NCBI GenBank assembly: GCA_038222915.1
Contig: JBBRHH010000179.1
Coordinates: 1-10,433 of the forward strand
Direction: 5' to 3'
From: JBBRHH01 sp038222915
GTDB lineage: Bacteria > Planctomycetota > Phycisphaerae > Tepidisphaerales > Tepidisphaeraceae
Length of the DNA stretch: 10,433 nt
Below are positions 6,069 through 10,433 of the stretch, piece after piece (position 1 is the stretch's first letter; each line of letters begins with the position of its first letter). Below the pieces are notes generated by a model, which worked only from the letters and a program-made list of their open reading frames with translations, was not told where the DNA came from and did no database searches. The translations under genes were made by a program, and so were the position numbers.

Positions 6069-7121
6069 TCACTTCTGCCTCACCTTCGGATCCCACTCCT
6101 TAACCTCCACCATCTTCCCCTCACCGCTCTTCTCATCAAACCGCACCGGCAGCCAAAGCTGCGTCGACTCCTCCGCCGTCACGGCCTCCCCGCCCGGCCC
6201 AATCAACCACTGCTCGCACAACGCAAACAGCGTATCCGTCTCCGGAATCACACAAAATGAACTGATCTGGCTCCTCCACGTTTTATGCTCACTCATTAAC
6301 CCTTTGACCACATACGGCCCCATCGGCGCATCCGCCACCGCATACGATGTCTCCGTAGCCTCCAGCCCCGCCACGGCCGATCCCGCCACAATATATTTCC
6401 CCTTGAACCGCGCCATCGACAACCCCTCATACTGCCTGTTCTCCACCGCCGGCAGCGCCTTGATCGGATCGCCGATGACGTTTTGAAAATCGTCCGCGAG
6501 GCGAAAGATCAGGCCGTTGCGCTTCCAATCGCCGTTGGCCATGTAGCCGCAGCCATCTTCGTCCTGGAGTAGCGCGAGGTCGCCGCTCGGTTCGATGTTC
6601 ATCTTGCGGTCGCCGGAAATCGTGAATGGACCCTCGGGGCGGTCGGATGTGGCAACCACGTCTTTCACCCACGGCTGGCCATTGGGAATGCCCAGGCAAA
6701 AGAACCAGAGAACATATTTGGAAGTCTTCTTGTTGAACAGGACGCGCGGCCGATGCCACGTGCCTTCGGTGATCCAACCTGAATCGGGGTAAGAGAGGAT
6801 CGCACCTTCGTGCTTCCAATCGACCAGGTTTTCGGAGCTGTAACAGTTGATGCCGCAGCAGAACTTGGCGCCGTTCGTTCCATAAATCCCCTTGTCATTC
6901 CCATGATAAGCCCGCCCATACCAGTAATACTTAGCCCCCACCCGAAGCAACCCACCCTCATGACAATCAATCGGCCGACCCTTCGTATCCCGCCAAAAAG
7001 TATGATTCCGAATCAACCCCGGCCCCGCCGCCTCCGCCTCCGCCTTCCCCTCCGCAGCCACAACACACACCGGCCAACCCACCAAGCCACACAAAACCAC
7101 GACAATCAGCAATCGGTTCAT
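6069..7121 (-). CDS. Secreted glycoside hydrolase family 43-like enzyme
   Basis: This 350-residue protein has the pattern of five-bladed beta-propeller GH43 enzymes of the exo-beta-1,3-galactanase-like branch. IDCHEGGLLRVGAKYYWYG (51-69) is in the place of the usual AHGGG...YYWYG opening. SSENLVDWKHEG (95-106), HRPRVLFNKKTSKYVLWF (123-140), SGDLALLQDEDG (179-190), YEGLSM with Glu232 as probable acid, and SQISSF with Gln285 follow in order. In this branch, Gln can replace the usual Asp base. The ERPKV Glu of relatives is His123 here. Family members release sugars from plant or algal side chains. I chose the ATG at 7121 because MNRLLIVVVLCGLVG begins a clean signal peptide ending near AA at 22-23. 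An in-frame ATG at 7175 would add 18 residues and bury that signal. No strong ribosome-binding site is seen. It is convergent with the PEP-CTERM gene. Confidence 0.82.
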   Translation of the reverse strand: MNRLLIVVVLCGLVGWPVCVVAAEGKAEAEAAGPGLIRNHTFWRDTKGRPIDCHEGGLLRVGAKYYWYGRAYHGNDKGIYGTNGAKFCCGINCYSSENLVDWKHEGAILSYPDSGWITEGTWHRPRVLFNKKTSKYVLWFFCLGIPNGQPWVKDVVATSDRPEGPFTISGDRKMNIEPSGDLALLQDEDGCGYMANGDWKRNGLIFRLADDFQNVIGDPIKALPAVENRQYEGLSMARFKGKYIVAGSAVAGLEATETSYAVADAPMGPYVVKGLMSEHKTWRSQISSFCVIPETDTLFALCEQWLIGPGGEAVTAEESTQLWLPVRFDEKSGEGKMVEVKEWDPKVRQK

Positions 7122-7298
7122 GACAGAAAATGTAAGCGACTCCCACGCTGATTCCAAGAAAAACCTTCTCCCCAATTTCCCTCAACAAGAAGCCATCCCA
7201 CCACGAACAACCTTCGCCAAGGGAACCGCACAACAACATATTGCGGCCCCCGACCACCACGATATATTGAAACTCGGTTCATCTCGAAATCCTTTACC

Positions 7299-7321
7299 GC
7301 TCAAGGGGTACCGCCTTGAGC
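7299..7321. promoter_or_regulatory. Perfect 8-bp inverted repeat ahead of mrr
   Basis: GCTCAAGG (7299-7306) and CCTTGAGC (7314-7321) flank GGTACCG, 38 bases before the mrr start. No T-run follows, so it is not a typical terminator. It could be an operator or an mRNA leader hairpin for mrr. Confidence 0.45.
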
Positions 7322-7359
7322 TCTGACTGACGAAGGTATGTGCGCCACCGAAAGGCCCA

Positions 7360-8164
7360 ATGGCAATCCCAGGGTATCAAGAATTTATGCTTCCCCTCCT
7401 ACGAATTGCCGCCGACGGCAAGGAGCATTCCGTCGCAGAGGCTATGGCGACACTTGCAGAGCAAATGAAGATCAGCGAAGAAGATCGCGATATCCTGCTG
7501 CCGAGTGGTACCCAGACTCAGTTCTACAACCGCGTAACATGGGCGACTACGTACCTCAGCAAAAGTTCTTTGACGGAAAAGACCGGTCGAGGACGATTTA
7601 AGATCTCGTTGCGCGGTCTGGACGTTCTGAAGAAGAATCCAGCTCGGATCGACAACAAGTTCCTGGAACAATTTCCCGAATACCAGGCCTTTAAGGCAAA
7701 AAAGAAGGATAAGCTTGCGTCGAAAAACAGCGATCTTTCGGGAGGAGATTCGAGCATTACTCCCGATGAGCAACTGGACGTCGCCTACAAGGAACTGAGA
7801 AATACGCTGGCCGATGAACTGTTGCTCCGTGTGCGCGCAGGCACTCCAAAATTCTTCGAGCATCTGGTGGTCGACCTGCTCGTCGCGATGGGTTATGGCG
7901 GCTCGCGCGTCGACGCAGGACAAGTGGTCGGCAAGAGCGGCGATGGCGGCATCGACGGCGTGATCAAAGAAGATCGACTTGGCTTGGACATGGTATACGT
8001 GCAGGCCAAACGGTACGAAGCTGACATCGGCCCGGCCGCTATCCGAGAGTTCGTCGGCTCGCTCGGGGAGCACAAGGCCCACAAAGGTGTCTTTATTACT
8101 TGCGGCGGTTTCACGTCGGGCGCACGAGACGCAGCGGCAAAAGCGCATTTCCGTATCGTTCTAA
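7360..8164 (+). pseudogene. mrr: mrr-type restriction endonuclease, 5' part, interrupted by an insertion
   Basis: Residues 1-268 cover an N-terminal winged-helix-like Mrr_N domain (about 1-110), a charged linker, and most of the Mrr catalytic domain (about 150-268). Mrr enzymes cut modified DNA (type IV restriction). The PD-(D/E)xK core is present: Glu167, Asp199 in GDGGIDG, and Gln215-Ala-Lys217 in VYVQAKRY. The ATG at 7360 begins MAIPGYQEFMLPLL, a typical family start, with AAAGG nearby. After RIVL at 265-268 the frame enters foreign DNA and runs 83 more residues to a stop at 8415. The missing C-terminus is at 10142-10251. Joining 7360-8164 to 10142-10251 gives an open 304-residue protein, the length of E. 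coli Mrr as I recall it. The truncated product keeps the catalytic residues but lacks the last 36 residues, so I expect loss of function. No modification gene is nearby, as expected for type IV. Confidence 0.9.
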
Positions 8165-8177
8165 CACTACAGCGCTA
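8161..8177 (+). repeat. Left end of the mrr insertion: CTAA plus a 13-base terminus shared with the downstream element
   Basis: CTAACACTACAGCGCTA occurs here and again at 10295-10311 in the same orientation. After three differing bases, both copies continue with GCGCT. The first four bases are the duplicated target and the rest is the element end. Confidence 0.8.
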
Positions 8178-8386
8178 CTTGCGCTTCGGCGGGTCGCGCT
8201 GCCTTGAACTTCTTGCGGATTTGTCCCGACCGGCGAAAGCCCCAGCCTCGCGCGCCACCAGTAGAACGAGTGCTCATGACGCCCATTCTCCCGGCACCAT
8301 AACCGGATCGGCCTTCCACTGGCCTGCTGAGCGGCAATTCGTTCACGCCACGTATGGGCCGTGGTATTCTTCGGGACTGCATCCAT
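8165..8386 (-). pseudogene. tnpA: IS66-type accessory protein TnpA, 5' fragment
   Basis: From an ATG at 8386 with GGAGG 6 bases upstream, the minus strand encodes WRERIAAQQASGRPI, then LWCRENG and SFYWWRARLG (residues 13-49). This is the helix-turn-helix pattern of IS66 TnpA-like proteins, which pair with TnpB and the TnpC transposase. After residue 53 the family resemblance fades. Shifting frame by one at the CCC run (8225-8227) gives a basic stretch, RKKFKAARPAEAQVAL, ending at a stop inside the element terminus, so a single-base frameshift is possible. In the original frame, translation would run on into mrr antisense to 8111. No tnpB or tnpC is present, so this is a relic. Confidence 0.65.
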
Positions 8387-8392
8387 GCGATA

Positions 8393-8407
8393 CCTCCAAG
8401 TTGGAGG
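8393..8407 (-). promoter_or_regulatory. Palindrome covering the tnpA ribosome-binding site
   Basis: On the minus strand, CCTCCAACTTGGAGG is a perfect palindrome of 7-base arms around one base. The second arm supplies the GGAGG of the tnpA fragment, so a folded mRNA would hide it. Confidence 0.45.
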
Positions 8408-8472
8408 CATGGTGACGAGTTACGCCCCCGGCGCGAAGGTGTGGTTGGTGGAACGGACACACATTGTTCCCC

Positions 8473-8507
8473 ATTGAACTCGGTAGGTTTGTGCTCTTCA
8501 GTTCAAT
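8473..8507. terminator. Hairpin after the Kelch/CARDB gene, possible terminator
   Basis: ATTGAACT (8473-8480) and AGTTCAAT (8500-8507) are perfect 8-base inverted copies around 19 bases. They start 3 bases past the minus-strand stop at 8511. No T-run follows, so intrinsic termination is doubtful; 3' end protection or an element boundary are alternatives. Confidence 0.35.
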
Positions 8508-8510
8508 TCG

Positions 8511-10088
8511 TCAAATCGTGAGCGCGCCTTGTTGAGTACCAAAGATGATCATCTGTTTGCGAGGGCCGGGGCCAGCAGCCGCAATTAGGTTGTAAGTCCC
8601 ATGTCGTATCCCTTTTGGGATGTTCAAGTTGGTCTTCATCTGAATTGTTGCGCCGCTGGCAAGCGGATGGTCGACGCGGACGTGACCGATGAGAATAGCA
8701 TGGGAGTTGAGGGTGGTCCCAATGGAAGCATAGATCGCCATTTTAAACGGATCATCATAGTCAGCGTCGCCATCGTTCGTGATCTGGACGCGCACGGATC
8801 TGTCCTTATCGGCGGCAAGTCCTACTCCGCCTACTAGATTCGAGGCAGGATGGCTGTCCGTGAAAATGTCGACCTTGGCATTGTCTCCCAGGCCAAGATC
8901 TCCGGAACCGCCAGCCACAAAAACGGACCGGCCTCCCGAAACGAGTGTTTGAGAGTTCGCTGCTCTAGGCGAGACAATGGCCTCAGACCAAGCGCCTGAA
9001 TGTCCATCATAGACCGCTACCGAATTACCCGAAAACCAATGTAGCATGGCCACCTTGCCAACCACTGCGGCTGGCTGCTGAGGGTAAGTCGGGCAGACGC
9101 TCCGACTCCAACTACCAGTTATCGCGTTGTACACGTCGACGCCGTTACTCCCATCGATCGATCCCGCGGGAACGGGGCCGCCGCCAATAAATAAGCATTC
9201 AGAGCCGACGGACACTGACTGTATCTGTCCGTCGGTCGACGGCCGGCGAACTGACGACCATGTGCCCAATAGTGAGTCGTAAACCACTCCGACTCCTCCG
9301 CCGCCAGAAGAACTTATGCCCTCAAATACGGCTTTGCTTCCGACGTGGGCTGCGAGAGTGAAGCTGCCAGCACCGGTGCCCGCCTTCCTGAACCATTTTC
9401 CAGTGTTGCAGTCGTAGACTTGAATTTCGCCGTTGCCATCGGCGAAGAAAGCTTTGTGACCGACTGCCGTACCTGCACCCAAAGCTTGATGCGAAGACCA
9501 CTGGCCTGTCCGCGAGTCGTAAATGTACGTATGAATATTAGGCGATGTAATGGTCGTCCCGCCGACTTTCGAAATCACGGCACCGTTGTAGAAAAACGCT
9601 TGGTCTCCGACGACAATTGAATCCATTCCGAAGGCGGATGTTGGAAGCCTTGTGGTGGACCACCGACCACTAAGATTGTCGAAAATGTCCACAACGTCGC
9701 TCGACACATTGGCCGCAGTACTAGAACGGATATCGCCGCCCGCAAACATTATTTTGGAGCCGACCACTGCTGCGGCGATCGAATCCCGCGCCTCCGATAG
9801 TTTTGCAACTGACCATCGATTCTTAGCCTCATCGTAGATATCAACCTGTTTACGCTCAACGGTTCGCTGATTCACAATTGAATACCCACCAGCGAAAAAC
9901 ACCTTCGTTCCGATCGCTGCCGCAGCCAAATCACTACGGGCGACCGGCAATGTGGCGGTTGTGTGGACGAATCCATCAACAGCTGAAGTTGGACCGAACG
10001 TAGTTATACGACCGAATACTAAACGATCAGACAGGGTGTTATGCATTAAGAAACGAACTTCTAGCAACTCGATTAACATTTGATACAT
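8511..10088 (-). CDS. Kelch-repeat beta-propeller protein with C-terminal CARDB-like domain
   Basis: This 525-residue protein carries about seven Kelch-type units between roughly residues 45 and 410. Each has a hydrophobic strand ending in GG or similar (FFAGG, MFAGG, LFIGG, FVAGG), then VDIYD or VDVYN and a W about 6-8 residues later, as in NRWS, GRWS, GQWS, GTWS, GSWS and GAWS. Residues 432 to about 510 (VQITNDGDADYDDPF, then IPKGIRHGTYNLIA) match the pattern of CARDB/Ig-like domains. The N-terminal ELLEVRFLMHN (7-17) resembles the planctomycete LEPRxLLS motif of surface proteins; no classical signal peptide is seen. I chose the ATG at 10088. A TTG at 10133 would extend the protein to the insertion junction. 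Only 49 bases separate this ATG from the end of the insertion, so the original promoter is probably lost or lies in the mrr 3' part. Codon use is less C-biased than in genes before 7121. The function is unknown, probably surface binding. Confidence 0.85.
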   Translation of the reverse strand: MYQMLIELLEVRFLMHNTLSDRLVFGRITTFGPTSAVDGFVHTTATLPVARSDLAAAAIGTKVFFAGGYSIVNQRTVERKQVDIYDEAKNRWSVAKLSEARDSIAAAVVGSKIMFAGGDIRSSTAANVSSDVVDIFDNLSGRWSTTRLPTSAFGMDSIVVGDQAFFYNGAVISKVGGTTITSPNIHTYIYDSRTGQWSSHQALGAGTAVGHKAFFADGNGEIQVYDCNTGKWFRKAGTGAGSFTLAAHVGSKAVFEGISSSGGGGVGVVYDSLLGTWSSVRRPSTDGQIQSVSVGSECLFIGGGPVPAGSIDGSNGVDVYNAITGSWSRSVCPTYPQQPAAVVGKVAMLHWFSGNSVAVYDGHSGAWSEAIVSPRAANSQTLVSGGRSVFVAGGSGDLGLGDNAKVDIFTDSHPASNLVGGVGLAADKDRSVRVQITNDGDADYDDPFKMAIYASIGTTLNSHAILIGHVRVDHPLASGATIQMKTNLNIPKGIRHGTYNLIAAAGPGPRKQMIIFGTQQGALTI

Positions 10089-10141
10089 AGTGCTCAACCT
10101 AGAAATGCCAGAACGTGTTCTTGACACCTGCAATTAGCTAA

Positions 10142-10251
10142 TCGACGGCGATCAACTCGCCGAGTTCATGATTGACCACGGGGTGGGCGTCACCGATCAC
10201 AAGACCTACACCGTAAAGAAATTCGACAGCGACTATTTTGAGGGTGTATGA
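10142..10251 (+). pseudogene. mrr: mrr-type restriction endonuclease, 3' part
   Basis: This stretch encodes the last 36 residues of Mrr in frame after joining to 8164: IDGDQLAEFMIDHGVGV (269-285), then the TYTVKKFDSDYFEGV ending. The family usually has IDGxxLAxLMIDxxVGV followed by a basic strand and an acidic DYFE end. A stop (TGA) closes it at 10249-10251. It has no start signal of its own and cannot be translated alone. The CTAA just before it (10138-10141) is the right copy of the target duplication. Confidence 0.9.
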
Positions 10252-10294
10252 CGACGGGGTCTTCAGCCTCTCAAATCCAGTTTCGCACGACCAA

Positions 10295-10311
10295 CTAACA
10301 CTACAGCGCTA
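10295..10311 (+). repeat. CTAA target plus left terminus of the downstream IS701-like element
   Basis: This is identical over 17 bases to 8161-8177. The element proper should start at 10299, 47 bases past the mrr stop. Confidence 0.75.
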
Positions 10312-10344
10312 ACCGCGCTCAACGCGATCGCGCCTGCGGCGGTA

Positions 10345-10368
10345 TGACCTCCTGAAACAAGGAGGTCA
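10345..10368 (+). promoter_or_regulatory. Hairpin hiding the transposase ribosome-binding site
   Basis: TGACCTCCT (10345-10353) pairs perfectly with AGGAGGTCA (10360-10368) around GAAACA. The second arm contains the full AGGAGG, 6 bases before the transposase ATG. Transcripts entering from outside would fold and block translation, a known way for insertion sequences to avoid activation by read-through. A transcript starting inside the first arm would escape. Confidence 0.7.
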
Positions 10369-10371
10369 AGG

Positions 10372-10433
10372 ATGACTGCGGAGCAGATCTCGAGGCTCGG
10401 ACCGGCGCTGGGACGATTCCTCGCCGGCTTCAG
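10372..10433 (+). CDS. Transposase N-terminus, IS701-family-like (partial)
   Basis: Only 20 codons are visible: MTAEQISRLGPALGRFLAGF. This pattern (MTxEQxxxLGPALxxFLxxF) is how IS701-type DDE transposases commonly begin, as far as I recall. AGGAGG lies 6 bases before the ATG. The catalytic residues are outside the window, so neither integrity nor activity can be judged. Confidence 0.6.
   Translation, partial: MTAEQISRLGPALGRFLAGF

Larger units (their letters stand above)
8161..10141. mobile_element. 1973-bp insertion in mrr, flanked by a CTAA duplication
   Basis: The inserted DNA is 8165-10137, with CTAA at 8161-8164 and again at 10138-10141. Removing one CTAA and the insert restores the Mrr reading frame exactly (GTT CTA ATC GAC GGC, residues VLIDG). 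A 4-base YTAR target duplication fits the IS701 family. The left end begins CACTACAGCGCTA, the same as the putative IS701 end at 10299. The right end (CACCTGCAATTAG read outward) does not resemble its inverse. Cargo on the minus strand is an IS66-type tnpA fragment and a Kelch/CARDB gene. The insert contains no transposase that could have moved it, so it was probably moved by an enzyme acting from elsewhere. Confidence 0.8.
10299..10433 (+). mobile_element. Left end of an IS701-family-like insertion sequence, cut by window edge
   Basis: The element starts CACTACAGCGCTA directly after a CTAA target, has a 73-base leader with a strong hairpin, and opens a transposase frame at 10372. The right end and second CTAA copy would lie outside the window. 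The family call rests on the transposase N-terminus and the YTAR-type target. Confidence 0.6.

Noticed and set aside
5390..6103. Plus-strand frame of 237 residues overlapping the PEP-CTERM gene
   Set aside because: It is Arg/His/Pro-rich shadow sequence in a shifted frame; the PEP-CTERM frame has a signal peptide and a sorting signal.
7122..7175. Start of the GH43-like gene at 7175
   Set aside because: It would place 18 mostly polar or charged residues before a clean signal peptide; the ATG at 7121 fits secretion.
8165..8415. C-terminal 83 residues of the 351-residue frame starting at 7360
   Set aside because: This is read-through of mrr into the insertion, antisense to tnpA. The real C-terminus of Mrr is at 10142-10251.
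10089..10133. TTG start at 10133 for the Kelch protein
   Set aside because: It lies 4 bases from the insertion junction with no ribosome-binding site. The ATG at 10088 gives an N-terminus resembling family members.
1..10433. CRISPR arrays, tRNA or rRNA genes
   Set aside because: No regularly spaced repeats, and I saw no cloverleaf or rRNA-like sequence on either strand.

Overview
The window looks like a high-GC Planctomycetota chromosome, possibly a Phycisphaerae-type lineage (inferred, not searched). The clues are a PEP-CTERM-tailed secreted protein, a Kelch/CARDB protein whose N-terminus resembles the planctomycete 'LEPRxLLS' motif, a Tat-exported DUF3500-like protein, a secreted SGNH hydrolase with a KPAT-repeat tail, and strong C-ending codon bias from 1 to about 7121.

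Region 1 (1-2682) holds housekeeping and secreted metabolism. A minus-strand DUF3500-like protein runs off the left edge and is divergent from an SGNH/GDSL hydrolase. A palindromic intergenic repeat follows, then a cytoplasmic GH57 alpha-glucan-active enzyme.

Region 2 (2731-4918) is a probable three-gene operon: a single-pass membrane protein of unknown function, an unusual CsrA, and a paralogue of the first membrane protein. A good sigma-70-type promoter (CTGACA, 17 bp, TATAAC) precedes it. The CsrA keeps the canonical first strand and the canonical C-terminal RNA-binding strand. Between them sits an insert of about 50 residues that reads like a second CsrA hairpin, and a proline-rich tail follows.

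Region 3 (4919-7121) has a 475-base non-coding stretch with a candidate promoter, an operator-like inverted repeat, an A-looped hairpin and a short upstream ORF, all ahead of a PEP-CTERM protein. A convergent minus-strand secreted GH43-like enzyme follows. A hairpin repeat between these two genes matches one upstream of the csrA operon.

Region 4 (7299-10433) is accessory DNA with weaker C-ending codon bias. It carries an Mrr-type (type IV) restriction endonuclease gene split by a 1973-bp insertion. The 3' end of mrr lies at 10142-10251. Joining 7360-8164 to 10142-10251 restores an uninterrupted 304-residue Mrr, and CTAA is duplicated at the two junctions. The insertion carries an IS66-type tnpA fragment and a Kelch/CARDB gene, both on the minus strand. 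Its left end begins with 13 bases (17 including the CTAA) that also begin a second element, probably IS701 family, 47 bases downstream of mrr. That second element runs off the right edge; its transposase ribosome-binding site is buried in a perfect 9-bp hairpin.

The observations most worth following are the csrA operon flanked by paralogous membrane proteins and the mrr insertion with its asymmetric ends.
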